From contig JBANSL010000007.1 of NCBI GenBank assembly GCA_037127255.1, forward strand, positions 66,557,538 through 66,621,537: a DNA stretch of 64,000 nt. Direction: 5' to 3'. Position numbers and translations under genes: made by a program. Source of the DNA: Persicaria tinctoria. Its lineage: Eukaryota > Streptophyta > Magnoliopsida > Caryophyllales > Polygonaceae. Shown in pieces: positions 1-10,989 of the stretch (position 1 is the first letter of the stretch; each line of letters begins with the position of its first letter). Below the pieces are notes generated by a model. The model did not search any database and had not been told where the DNA came from. It saw only the letters and a list, made by a program, of their open reading frames with translations.

Positions 1-190
1 GGCATGCTATACATGGGTTATAAAGCTGTTAAATCATTCCAAAAAAAAAGGAATAACATTTATACATCGGGTGTAGATATGTTCGATTTATATAGTGGTA
101 TATTTTAGGTCAATAAATCGACAATTAAACGCCCGGGTTATTACACCCACAAAAGGAAAACAAAATGTATGGGTTATATTTAACCCTCTT
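1..190. repeat. Left subterminal repeats of the CACTA element
   Basis: Several copies of GGGTTATA or CCCGGGTTATT-like words are scattered here in AT-rich sequence. They match the words clustered near the right terminus at 5095-5390. Confidence 0.5.
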
Positions 191-655
191 CAAAGAAATT
201 GAATAAAACCCTTGTGTCACACAATCCTAACTTCTTCCTCCATTGCCGAGATCGATTTGATCTGAACTGGAGTCGTCTCAACGTCTCACCATTTGATGTC
301 TCCTCCATTGTTGCTGATGTCGCTCCTGTCGGGTGCCTCTACAAAGGTAATTAGATTGATTCCCTCCACACCTTGGCTTTTGTCCTTCCTCTGCCACCTC
401 TGCGGCTTGAAAGCGCAATATCGAGTATCAGGTACGCTCTCCTTCTTCTCTTCTTTCCCCTTCCTTTGCTTCATCTATGGTTAATCCCGATGTGGAAATA
501 TAGTGGTTCGGGCTGTGCAGTTTTTTTTTTGTAGATCTAGGGTTTGTTGTTCTTTATTGCGATTTTGTTGTGGGATTTGCCTCTGATATTATACGCGTGC
601 CTTGTTGTTTGTCGCGTGATGGGTGCTGAAATTTCAGCATCTCTTTGCAGATCCC
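191..655. other. CACTA interior, possible captured gene 5' end
   Basis: A CT-rich stretch with GT and AG splice-like borders (for example a T-run ending in TTTGTAG near 519-535 and CTCTTTGCAG at 641-650) resembles a plant 5' leader with introns. I cannot identify the gene. It is interrupted at 656 by the hAT insertion. It could be a host fragment carried by the CACTA element or just element sequence. Confidence 0.3.
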
Positions 656-3600
656 CAGTGGCGGCCGCAGAACTTCCTAAAAGGTGGGGCGGAATTCTAA
701 GCTAAAGTGTTGCATCGTCACTTAGTTAACAAAATAACATTCAATTTTACAAGTCTACAAATAAATCCAAATGTTCAACAAAACCATTTAAGGTGAATAC
801 ATATTGAAGATTTAACAATACATAATATAAGTTCAATTTCATGACGAAGGAAGTAAATCCACCCTGCGGGTTCTCATGGCTTGATAATGCTCCAAAATAG
901 GTTCATTGTCGATGCTGTTGAAGATATCTTTCTCAACGTAACACACAAGATTGTCAAAGAGGTGATCATCTGACATCTTGTTACGCAAATCTGACTTGAC
1001 GATATTCATCGCAGAAAATACTCTTTCAACAGAAGCAGTCGCAACCGGTAACACCAAAACCAACTCCAAAAGCCGATAAACCAAAGGAAAAACACTATGA
1101 ATTCCTACCTTAACCATCTGTTTAGTGATATCTCCAATATCTTCTAACCCCGAAAAGTTGTTTCCTTCCCTCATGTGAACAATCCACGTATCAAGTTGAT
1201 CTTGAAGCTGAATTAGCTCCAATTCAGTGAAGTCTCGTGGATATAATTTTGCAACTTGGAGCGCCTTTGAGATACTGAAATTGGAGAACGAATTCCTAGG
1301 ATCAAGACACCCTATACATGTAAGTAGTTCGGTGTTTGTCTCACTGAAATGGTTCTCCATCTCTTGACTAAGTTTATCAATAACCTACAATTTACAGTTG
1401 CATAGAAATAAAATTAGTAGCTAGAAATGCTATAAAATTAGTAATAGTGGTTTACAATTGCATAGAAATAATAAATTACCTCACAGAATATGTCGACACG
1501 GAAGTGGTGGTAGTATGTAATGGGAGGACGTCTACAATGGAATTGGCCTACAACATCATCCTCCATGTTGACAATGACAATCTTATTCCTTTCACAGAAA
1601 TTGTTGACATCAATTACCAAGTCATCCCATCCATTGTCCCTCACTTGCTGAATCTGTCTTTTACAAGTTCGAACAAGATTCACAGCTTCCAGAATATTCT
1701 GATCCTTCTTTTGCAAGAATTGTGATAACGAATTTGTGATCCTGAGTACGATCTGCATTAAGTGAGCAATAAAAACGAACTTATATGTGTTCATCTTCTC
1801 AATCAAGCCAAAGGCACCACCACGACCATTGATATCACCTCCATCATCATACACATTGTAAAGCACATGAATAACAGAAAACTACAAATGTAGAAGACGG
1901 GTAAGAGTCATATAGTGCGAACCCCATCGTGTAGTTCCTGGTCGAGCCAAAGACGTCTCTTGATTCAATCCTCTCCCGGATAAGATTTCACCTCTTTCTA
2001 GCTTCTCCACCATCTCATCATGTGCTTTTTGCCGCATTTGATCTTTTCGTTTGCAAGAAGATCCAGCCATATTAATAATCATGGTCAAGAACGTGAAGAA
2101 ATCACTCACAAGTCTATTACCCTTGCAAACAGCAACAACGACTAACTGGAGTTGGTGAGAAAAACAATGTATATACCTTGCATATGGATTTTCATCTAAT
2201 ATAAGACGCTTCAATCCACCAAGCTCACCTCGCATGTTAGAAGCTCCATCATATCCTTGACCTCTGAGCTGAGAGATTGACAAAGAATACTTAGCAAAGA
2301 AAGAATCAATTGCACTCTTCAAAGCATCGGTTTTGGTGTCAACAACATGAACAACACCTAAGAAACGCTCCATCACTTCACCATGGTTGTTTACATATCT
2401 AACCACAATAGCCATTTGCTCTTTAATCGAATTATCACGAGCCTCATCAACTAATAGAGAGAAGAATTTGACTCCAATATCAGCAACAATTGCTCTTCTC
2501 GTCAATGCCCCACACGAGGCCACAAGATCATCTTGAGTACGATGACTAGTGAGTTTGAGATTCATAGGTGCATTCTCCATCGCTTTTGCAAGGTCTGGCA
2601 TTCTTTGACGACACCAAGCATGCCACGAAAAAAAATTGCCTTTATTTAGTGAGTCTTCCGACTCATCATGCCCACGAAATGCCTGCCCTTGTACAAGGAG
2701 TTGTCTAGTAAGCTCCAAAGAGAAAGTCAAACGAGTGCGATAATGAACTTGTGCAGAATGTGATGCAGCAGACATCCATTTTCCCACACATTGTTTCTGA
2801 TTAATGAAATCAAAGTACAATATTCGAGCTTCGTTATGGACACCACCAGCTCCACCGACATGATCTCTAAACCTCTCAAGACCATGCCTCCAATTACGAA
2901 ATCCTGATTTCACAAAAGAATCATTCAAGTTCATACCTTTGGTCGCCCCTTTGAAAAGATAACACCAAAAACAAAAGGCGGCATCAGCAGATACACTGTA
3001 CTCTAACCATATCCATTCCTTGAACCACTTCCCCAGAAAACCTCTTTTTGACCTATCTCGAGGAAAGTTATGCGATAAAGGTTGGCAAGGACCTTTAGTC
3101 GCATACTCTCTCCTTACAACATCCCTAAATGAAGGTTCATACTCCATTAAAGGCTTCCGCAATGCAGGATCACTAAGAATATTCAAATTATCAATTCTGG
3201 CTTTTTTCTGAATTTGACTATCGACATCATCTCTCACACTTGGTTGGCTTGGAGCCTTCTCACTACCATTAACAACATCATCTCCATTGTCAAACTCAAC
3301 ATCATCTCCATCAACAACCTCAACATTATCAATCAAAGGACTAGGAGTTGAATTATCCACATTAGCATCATCAACATTTGCAACTACATTGCGAGGGGTG
3401 GATGATCCAACACTTGGTATTTTGTTGATTCGAGCAAAATATCTATCCATACCGAAATCCCTATTCAAAATTCATAAGCAATAACAATGAAAAAAAGCCC
3501 CAATTCAATCTTCACACTTCAAATCACTTACAAAACTCAATCCCTAAACAAAGAACAACAATTTCAATTCTCCAAATCTCTAATCCTAATTCATTCATAA

Positions 3601-4180
3601 ACAATGACATTAACAATTTATAATAATCAAAATCCCCAATTTTCACACTTCAAATCTCAAACCCTAAAACCTAACAAAATTTCAATTCTCCAATTCTTCA
3701 AATCAATTCACATTTCAAACCTTTCAATTGCAAAGAAATTAAATTCACCAACTCAATTCAAGAGGCAAGTAACTAAAATTAACAAAATAGGAGCAAAATT
3801 ACCGATTTCGAAGCGAGACTGAGAGTCGAGACTCGAGAATCGCATCGGTGCAGACTGTGCAGTGCAGGCGGCCGCGCCGGGCCGGTGGACGACTGGTGGT
3901 CACTGATCGAGTCGTCGGAATGGTGCAGGCGGCCGGGGCGGATGGTCAGCCAGCGCAGGCGCGCAGCCAGGAGGCAGCCCTTCGCTCGCTCGCCCTTCGC
4001 TCGCTCGCTTCGCGTCTCAGCGTCGCTTTCCTCTCTGTCTCTCCTGCGCCTGTGTTAGAAAATTAAAACCCTTGTCAAAACGACGTCATTTTGACTTAAT
4101 TTTTTTTTTAAACCTAGGGTACCCACGGCTCGAAAGGTGGGGCGGGCGCATACGCCCGCCCCACCCCAGGGCCGCCCCTG
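656..4180 (-). mobile_element. hAT-superfamily DNA transposon
   Basis: The ends are short imperfect inverted repeats: CAGTGGCGGCC at 656-666 and, on the minus strand from 4180, CAGGGGCGGCC. Both ends are followed inward by a GGTGGGGCGGG-like stretch. It carries a minus-strand transposase gene (839-3468). The 3469-4180 part is its upstream region: AT-rich to about 3790, then strongly GC-rich (3840-4070), a likely promoter and leader. The flanking octamers CAGATCCC and CGGATTGA match only partly, so the target duplication has decayed or the ends are off by a few bases. Confidence 0.75.
839..3468 (-). pseudogene. hAT transposase (TTF/ZMYM-type zinc finger, DUF4371, hAT dimerisation)
   Basis: The ATG is at 3468 on the minus strand. 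A TTF-type zinc finger lies at about residues 120-175 (WLEYS, DAAFCFWCYLF). Next comes a DUF4371-like RNase H core with SLLVDEARD, GYDGASNM and IHCFSHQLQL. Near the C-terminus is a hAT dimerisation block (ATASVERVFSAMN). One in-frame TAG at 1882-1884 interrupts codon 529. Reading continues in the same frame to 1480, a GT-AG intron of 95 bp (1479 down to 1385) follows, and a last exon in phase runs from 1384 to 839. The coding length of about 845 codons fits an autonomous member of this family. The single nonsense codon makes it a recent pseudogene or a sequencing difference. Transposases of this family cut and paste their own DNA in the nucleus. Confidence 0.85.
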
Positions 4181-5094
4181 CGGATTGATTTTGGGATAAG
4201 GGCCTTATCCCTAAATTTCATTATGCCATTGTTCAAGTTGAATGAACTTTTTTGCTGATTGATTTTGATGTGTTGATTTCTTACAAGGAGCTGAAAATGA
4301 ATTGGTAATGAGCTGATAAGAAATAATGTAAATGATGCCAAATAAGGCTTTGAATTGGTTTTCTTTTCCCGTTGTAGGTACTCGATTCCGGCCATTGTCA
4401 TTGAATATACCAAAGCTTTTATGTACCTTGGTAGAGCAGCTAATGATTCACCATCCAATTCCAGCTTGTAAAAGGGTATATTCTCAAAGCACTACCACTT
4501 TATGATTTAGATGCTTAACCTTATAATCAGCACTTTGCTAAGACTTTCTGTTCTTTTAATTGAGTTCAGATCCAAAATTTAGTACAGATCTACTTGGTAG
4601 GCTTCTACGAGGAGCGGGAATTAGCTTTATATGTGTCTTCCATTTCGAGTGAGCTCAAAGTACCTGGGAGGTGACTTGCTTATTGTTTGTGTCCGTCTAA
4701 TTGATTTGTCTTTGGTGTTGCAAGCTGGATCTTTGAATGTTTCTTTGGGTTTGTTTTCTCTTAGATACTTGAAGGAAGACAGGCCACATGGTTCAGCTTG
4801 TGGACTCTATAACTTCAGAGATATAATCATGGAAGACAGTCCGGTTGTTACCTCTTGTGTATTACCTTGTTGCAACTGATTGATTGGGTTTTTTCGATTT
4901 GCTTGTAACAAGGCCTGGTTGTGTTCATCTGTCTTGCAATCACAAATCTTTTTATTGAATTGTGATGTTTGTTATAGCTGTTGGTTCTCATCTATGATGT
5001 AATACATGCTTTCGATCACAAAATATATGTTATTGTTCATTTTATAAGGCTTGTTATTTTTATTAAATAAGAGGGTTTTTTAGCTGGTTTGCCA
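4181..5094. other. CACTA interior, right part, exon-like fragments
   Basis: Plus-strand segments bounded by splice-like signals are visible. A T/C-rich tract ending in GTTGTAG at about 4377 is followed by a coding-like stretch to a TAA near 4470. Another follows TTTTCTCTTAG near 4765. Neither matches a family I recognise. They are consistent with fragments of one or more host genes captured by the element. Confidence 0.3.
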
Positions 5095-5410
5095 CTTGAA
5101 CCGAGAGACTTTATAACCTGGACCTAAGGTGTCCGGGTTATATGGGATAACCAGATCCTGATATCCGGGTTATATTAATGACTATATAACCCGAATCTTG
5201 TAACATATCCGGCTTATATTATTACCCAAATAACCCGGATGTTCGGTGTATAAGGCATTTGGATAACCGGATTTGCCAAACTAAATCACCCGGACCCATG
5301 TCCGGTGTATATAGGCACCCCACTATATAACCCGATGACTTTTAACCCGGAGCATATCCGGGTTATAAAGTGTGAAATGTCCGGGTTATTTTCCCATTTT
5401 TGTAGTAGTG
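5095..5410. repeat. Right subterminal repeats and TIR of the CACTA element
   Basis: At least ten copies of ACCCGGA or its complement TCCGGGT, most inside ATAACCCGGAT or CCGGGTTATAT, lie within about 300 bp in mixed orientation, ending in the CACTA terminus. In this superfamily such repeats are the binding sites of the element's DNA-binding protein. Confidence 0.65.
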
Positions 5411-5742
5411 CCACCATTAGAATTTTGCACATAGTTTTAGAGTTGGTTAGTCAGAAACTTGTGCTTGTGGAGCAGTGGTTCTACATATTTCAAAAAATCA
5501 ATTAAATGATATTGTAGTTAACCTGTAAAATATTGAAGTTGGGTGTTATACTACAGTTGTTGATGTAGGTTGCGCATTCCGCAAAACTATATAGTAACGT
5601 TTTTAGTGTCATTCAACATATAAGCAGGATTGAAAGTATCAAGGGTGTATATAGGTACAATCTTAAACTCGAACATTTCAAACCGTCATTTCTAGGAAAA
5701 AAAATTCAGCCCTCCTTACAAAAATTCCTGGATCCGCCACTG
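5411..5742. mobile_element. hAT element, right-terminal remnant
   Basis: The segment ends in CCTGGATCCGCCACTG at 5742. The preceding about 60 bp closely match the right end of the complete hAT at 57356-58766 (a CAAACCGT.ATTTCT block, then TACAAAAATTCCTGGATCC). The left end is not in view; the CACTA element may have inserted into it. Confidence 0.6.
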
Positions 5743-5983
5743 AAGCCTAAACACATGAGAGTGAGAGATACACATTTTATCCTTGGTAAGGTTCATTTTT
5801 TAGCATGCAAGCAACTTGATCTCATATATACATGTGATGACGTTTATATGTTTGATTACATTTTCACTATTTATGATGTTGCTTTTGATGAGTAAAGTTA
5901 TGAAAGATTTCCTGTGGGATGCGTATATGATGTTTTGCTTTATGGTTGCTTGAGGACAAGCAAGAGTTAAGTGTGGGGGGATT
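5743..5983 (+). repeat. Athila-like 3' untranslated region with polypurine tract
   Basis: This has the same layout as the region before the other Athila LTRs in the window: TGAGGACAAGCAAGAGTTAA, then GTGTGGGGGGATT at 5971-5983, directly before an LTR beginning TGATA. The rest of this element is missing. Confidence 0.6.
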
Positions 5984-7265
5984 TGATAATGCATATTTCA
6001 TATAAGCATTATAGGTATTTCTTATTGCTATTAGGTAGTTCTTTTACTGTGTTTTGAGTCTAGTTCCGAATATTGCTTGTGAAGTATTCCATTTCGGAAT
6101 CTATGCGCTTTTAGTATTTATTCTGCAGAATTACATTTCGACCTTGGATGGACTTTGGGAAGAGCTTAAGAAGCATGTTTTGGAGCATATAGAGGCTAAG
6201 ATGGAGCTAGAGAGGAGCAAGGAAGCGCGACATTCGAATTTATTGAAGACAATTGAGGAACGACGAACACTGCATAAGCGGCGCCCGCCGCCCCTTGCAT
6301 GCTGCCCGTCGTTGTCCTTTTTCCGGATACGCGGTTTTGGATTCGAAGATGTAATTTTTTATTATTCTATTCTATTTTTCCACAAGGGTTTTGCCAACTT
6401 TAAGGAGGCTTTATCAGTGGTTTTTCAGTTCTATTGTGTGTGGTTGATTATTGTGAGACGATGAACACAATTAAAAAGAATTAGCCTATGAGTTGCTAAA
6501 CTCATAGTTTCACCTGTGATTCGAAGACATGGTTGTTTGGAATGTGAGGATTTGATTCTATTTGATTATTCATGTTCTTAGTTATCATCTTTTCCTTAAT
6601 TTATATTTGTGTTCCTTTCTATGCCTGATCAACATGTTAGAAATTGCATCTTATCTATGAATTCATTGTTGTTTTCTTGATAGCAAACAAAGGTATTGAT
6701 GATAGTGATGTATCTTTGTCTTTGTAGTGGATGATTTCAATTGATATATGTTGTTAGACTCGATTAGGGCTGAGTTCGGTATGCTTCTATTAGTCTTAAT
6801 TGAGTTGAGTCAATGTGTCAATTGGTCTTGATGACTTGAGTTTTTAATGCTATTCTTTAGTGGTATTGAATAAGATGAGTGAATCTCTGCGGATCTCTCA
6901 ACTTTAGTCAAGTAGACCTAAGAATATAAATAATTAATAGATCAATCCGTGGACCATGAATTCCAACCATTATCAAAGAATTGCAGGTGAAATGTTCTTT
7001 CTACTTTGATATCAATTTACTTTGCGATCATAAATCTGGTGACTTTTACATATTTGCTACTTGTCACAAATCATTGGTTTTCTATAAGAGTCTTTGCTTA
7101 GAGTTATTGAATAGGAAATCGCTTCTCCATGTGAGTTCGACACCGGACTTCATCGCTATACTAGTAGTTATTTGGTTTATCAAGTGATTGATCGATTGTC
7201 TAACCTATTGGTTTTGTGTTTAAGTTTGGATATTATTACTACTTGGCAAAAGGGTGAAAGTGTCA
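5984..7265 (+). repeat. LTR of an Athila-like Ty3 element, 5'-truncated copy
   Basis: It begins TGATAATGCAT right after the polypurine tract. It probably ends at GTGTCA (7265), after TTGGCAAAAGGGTGAAAG, the analogue of TTGGCAAGAACAACGACAGG near the end of the element A LTR. A GC-rich patch at 6278-6316 (GCGGCGCCCGCCGCCCC) resembles a decayed relative of the element A motif. The open reading frame at 6054-6464 is not a gene. The right border is inferred. Confidence 0.5.
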
Positions 7266-8124
7266 ACGACGTTCGTCCCGCACCACTCACCAATAAACAT
7301 CCTCTAATAGATGAGGTTACATACTCCTCTTATTTCTAGCTCTTTTAGCCAATTGCAATTAAGCTTCTATAATTATAATTTTATTATTTTTTAAAAAAAC
7401 AATAGGATTAATTCAAAATATAAAATTAATAATAGGAAAAAATAAAATTAATATCAATAATCTAAATTTGTACTCATCTGTATACACTACTTTAATTATT
7501 TTTTCAACCAATTTATATCTAGGACTCCTGGCCAATTAAAATAGATAAGGTGGCACACTCCTCTTATTTCTAGGGCTCCTGAAAAATTACAATTAACCCT
7601 CTGTAATTATAATTTTAGTATTTTTTTTAAAAAAATATTCTATCTATTTATATGTAACTATTACTACCTTCGTCCTATAATACATATGCATTTAGAAATT
7701 TGCACAATTTTTAATAAAACACTTCACTTTAAAAACACAATCAACATTACACTAACGCACTAGTACAATATAGGGGGTGAAGCACGGTAAGTTTGATATG
7801 ATTTTTGACAAGCGTGCTTGTTTTTTATTTTAAGCACGATTTTATATTAAAAGTGTGTCCCCAAAACCAGTTTTAACTAAAAGCAACATGCTTTTCGTTA
7901 AAACTATTCTTGTTTATTTTTTTTTAAAAAAATATTTAACCATGTTTACGAGAAACACATGCTTAAAAAAATTCAAATGAACACTCTTTAATTTGCAAAG
8001 TGTGTTCTGAAAACCAAATTTAACTAAAAGCGACATACTTTACTTAAAACCGTTCTCGTTTATTTAAAAAAAATATTTAATCCGGTTTATTATAAAAGCG
8101 TGCTTAAAAAAACAAAATAAACAC
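7266..8124. other. AT-rich intergenic debris with MITE pieces and short duplications
   Basis: No gene is visible. Two about 80-bp direct repeats start near 7318 and 7552 (both contain CTCCTCTTATTTCTAG and TATAATTTTA). A half Stowaway-like MITE lies at 7664-7763; its CTACCTTCGTCC start and the next about 90 bp parallel the intact MITE at 56442. A roughly 130-bp imperfect tandem duplication spans about 7852-8125 (each copy has TTAACTAAAAGC.ACAT and ends in GCTTAAAAAAA). Confidence 0.5.
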
Positions 8125-8525
8125 GGATTTATTAGAGATACAGGAACAAGATCGACATCTTAGCTTTAACAGAAACCAAGTCGAGTGAACCTCCTAAGGA
8201 TAACCAGGTTAGAATTTATGGATTTCACAAGATAATCTGCATTCCCTCCTCTGGTGCTAAAGGTGGAATATGGATCCTTACGAGAAATCATAGAATTCTA
8301 GACAACTCAATGATTCTAGAACAAAGACAAAGATTTCTCATGTTGAAAGTCACCATTGATCAACTTGATTTAGCCATCCTCTTTGTTTATGCTCCCTCAA
8401 TGGAACAAGAAAAAGCGGATTTCTGGTATGAAATCACCTCTACAGGTAACTGACATATGCTTCCTGTTTTAATCATAGGTGACCTCAATGATATAGAAAA
8501 CGACACCGAAAAAATTGGAGACTGC
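8125..8525 (+). pseudogene. LINE (L1-type) endonuclease domain, first part
   Basis: The conceptual translation shows apurinic endonuclease signatures in order: ALTETK near the start, then GGIWILTR, VYAPS and IIGDLND. One in-frame TGA lies near 8452. The coding sequence stops at 8525 where element A is inserted, and it resumes at 50929 after the duplicated ACTGC. In LINEs this domain nicks the target DNA for priming. The copy is 5'-truncated and dead. The left border is approximate. Confidence 0.7.
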
Positions 8526-9686
8526 TGATAGAATTTATTTAGTATTGCATAATATATTGCATTTAGCATAATTTAGTTGTGAATATTGCATTTATTTAGT
8601 TGAATTTGCATTATCACTTGTTGAGTTAGAAGAGGCGGAATCTACATGATTTTATGGTTTATTTCAGGTAATGTAGATTGGAGGTGAAATGGATTTGAAA
8701 AGAGAAAAAATAAGCTAAGGAAGATACATAGAAGCTGCTGAAGGAAACAAAGAAGCAGCTCGGAAGAATCGCAGGACGCCCCGCAGCCCGTGCAGTAACT
8801 GAACGTCAATTCTGGATTTTACTTAGGGTTTTATTAAGATATTTTGGGCCGACTTTCTCTAGACTATTTAACGCTTTTCTAGTTATTCTTTCATTAACCT
8901 TATGCACTTTATTCAATTGTTGAGAGCGTCGTTGAGCATGAGCAACTAAACTATCAAGGTTTCGCCTACAGTTTGGATCTTTGATTGTTGAATTGTGAGT
9001 TTCTTAATCTAGTTCTTATTCCTATTGCAATGTTTTGACTTCCTTATGCTTAATTGGTTGAATGTGTTTTATTCTCTCTGGCCTGATCAACTAGTTAGAG
9101 TAGATTCATTCAATTGCTAGGGTTTTGCATATTCCTCGTAGCGAACCTTAACCCAAGTGACAATCATATCCCTTTAGGACTCGTAGGACTAATTGGATGT
9201 GTAGGAAGTTGAATACATGTTGAATATCGACTCGTAGCTTGGTATTATGTGTACCTTGGTTAATTCATAATCTTAATGCTATCTCTAGGTTGAATCTTAA
9301 CCGTGTTAGGGTTATTTAGAGATAAGGGTTGCTAGGACTCGTAGGACTAGTAATTTACCTAAGATCTGGACAAGGACATGGATAGGAAAAGACAAGAACT
9401 AGAGGATGAAACAAGGATCGAATTCATCAATCGAAGTGATAAATTGTAGGTGAACCTATTTCCCTCCATTGAATTCTACAATCAATTTACTTTGTTTGCT
9501 TGCTTCCGCTTTGATAAAAGACGGATCTTTTCACACTAAAAACTCCCCCTTTTTTCTCTCTTATCGATTAGAATTAGACTTGAATTTAATAGATTTCCCT
9601 GTGGATCGATCTCTTACTTATACACTATACTAGTTGTGAGTTTGAGTATTCTTTGGCAAGAACAACGACAGGTTTTCCTCTTGTCA
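8526..9686 (+). repeat. Element A 5' LTR
   Basis: It runs from TGATAGAATT to CTCTTGTCA and is nearly identical to the LTR at 49700-50928. It lacks about 68 bp that hold two GC-rich motif copies there: only one motif remnant (ACGCCCCGCAGCC, about 8774-8786) is left. A TATTTAA word at about 8865 is a weak TATA candidate. Confidence 0.9.
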
Positions 9687-9690
9687 AATT

Positions 9691-9708
9691 TGGCGCCGTT
9701 GCCGGGGA
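9691..9708 (+). other. Element A primer binding site (tRNA-Asp)
   Basis: TGGCGCCGTTGCCGGGGA lies 4 nt after the LTR. It is complementary to the 3' end of plant tRNA-Asp, as is common in Athila/Tat elements. Confidence 0.9.
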
Positions 9709-9766
9709 AATTTCTGATTGAATTCTTGTGTTGTTTTAATTGCTAATTTTGGTGTGGACCACTGAT

Positions 9767-9924
9767 ATGGTCCACACTCGTGCTACTAACTCATCTCTAT
9801 TGTCTTTAGATTCGGAGATTGAGAGGACTCTCTCCAGATTGAGGCGAGAAGCTCGTGATCGCTTTCGCGAGTTACCTTTCGATCAAGGAGAAGAAGAGAG
9901 TGAAGAGATGGCTGCTAACGATGA
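9767..9924 (+). pseudogene. Element A gag, N-terminal piece
   Basis: The gag frame opens at the ATG at 9767 (MVHTRATN) and runs about 52 codons. It is cut at 9924 by element B, and the same frame continues at 28710 after the GATGA duplication. The charged, arginine-rich start is typical of Athila gag. An upstream in-frame TTG is less likely as the start. Confidence 0.8.
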
Positions 9925-10932
9925 TATTAACTCCACTCCCTTTGATGAAAATCGGAATTAGTTTCAAAGGCTTTGACAGACAGTTTGTGTCAAAGGTCTT
10001 AAAGCTAACAGCTGTGTTGATGAAACACAAAACCTGTACTTTATTATATTATGTCCGAATATTATATTATGTTATTATATGCTTCCATATTATTATTATA
10101 TATTCACTAACCTTTCAGGAAGCTATTTCAATTATATCTTCTTCCTTAAGCGTTCAAAGCTGAGAAAGATAAAATCGAGATCATGGCTTCCGAAGTTTCC
10201 AAAGATAGAAGATTGCGATCAAGCCATGATCCTCTCTTAGCCGTTGGAGAAGATTCCTTCCTCAAGTGGCGCCGATGATCTTCACTATATAAAGAAGATG
10301 AAGAAGAGAGAGAGGGGTGACGCACTTCAAGAATATCATTGCACAATCAGCCCTCAGGTTTACGATCTCTCAAAGCATTTGAGAGATACACAGTGAGCCT
10401 ATAGGATATATTCATTTATAGTGTTATACTCGAGAGTTTGTAACTCAGAAAGTAGACACTAGGCGATTGATTCACTAAGTGTAAGAGGATTTTACTAGAT
10501 AGCATAGAGAGGTGGGGCTCTTCTAGATTGGTCTAGGACTCCAAGGTAACGTGAGTTGACTAGATTGCAATTGTATAGGAGAGAGGCTTCTCGGTGAGCT
10601 ATTAGGATCCTAGGTCTTGTGAATCAATAAAAGCCGGTTGAATCCTAGGGTTGTGGAAGAACCCTAGGCGGGGACGTAGGCTAAGTTCGTGCCGAACCTC
10701 GTTAACAACTCGTTGCGTCCTTTACTTATTGCTTTACCATATTTCCGCACTTGTTCGAATTGTATAACTTATTTGTGATTCAGGTTTTCCAGAGAAAAGA
10801 TTAAGTCTAATCTCAAAGGGTTTTGCACGAGCTTCAAAAGCTTTGAGACTATCTGCGAAAAACGGGCATACTCTATTCAACCCCCCTTCTAGAGTATTTC
10901 TTATTACATTGTTTTACATTATCGAACCTTCA
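9925..10932 (+). repeat. Element B 5' LTR
   Basis: It starts TATTAACTCC (the 3' copy has TGTTAACTCC, so the usual TG has mutated) and ends CGAACCTTCA. Compared with the 3' LTR it lacks about 50 bp near 10367, between CGATCTCTC and AAAGCATTTGAG. Confidence 0.9.
10286..10293 (+). promoter_or_regulatory. Element B 5' LTR TATA box
   Basis: TATATAAA lies in the context CACTATATAAAGAAGATG, and the same context occurs in the 3' LTR at 28015-28022. It is the only good TATA box in the LTR and probably sets the U3/R border. Confidence 0.6.
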
Positions 10933-10934
10933 AT

Positions 10935-10946
10935 TGGTATCAGAGC
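10935..10946 (+). other. Element B primer binding site (initiator tRNA-Met)
   Basis: TGGTATCAGAGC lies 2 nt after the LTR. It is complementary to the 3' end of initiator tRNA-Met, the standard copia primer. Confidence 0.9.
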
Positions 10947-10989
10947 TTTACTCACTGTTTTTGATCTAACAATCTTGTGAGTTTCGATC

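Larger units (their letters stand above)
1..5410. mobile_element. CACTA (En/Spm-like) element, left end outside window
   Basis: The right end at 5381-5410 reads, on the minus strand, CACTACTACAAAAATGGGAA, the CACTA-type terminus. Just inside it (5095-5390) are many copies of a short motif related to ATAACCCGGA in both orientations, as expected of CACTA subterminal repeats. The same motif family recurs at 1-190, so the left subterminal region is probably there and the left terminus lies just upstream. A hAT element occupies 656-4180. The remaining interior (about 1.9 kb) has no recognisable CACTA transposase, so this copy is probably non-autonomous. The bases after the end are CCA, a possible half of a 3-bp duplication that cannot be verified here. 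Confidence 0.65.

Noticed and set aside
656..4180. Claiming a clean 8-bp target duplication for the first hAT
   Set aside because: CAGATCCC and CGGATTGA agree at only half their positions, so I do not use it as evidence for the borders.
6054..6464. Open frame with a charged helical stretch as a gene
   Set aside because: It lies in an Athila-like LTR, opens at a non-ATG codon and matches no family.
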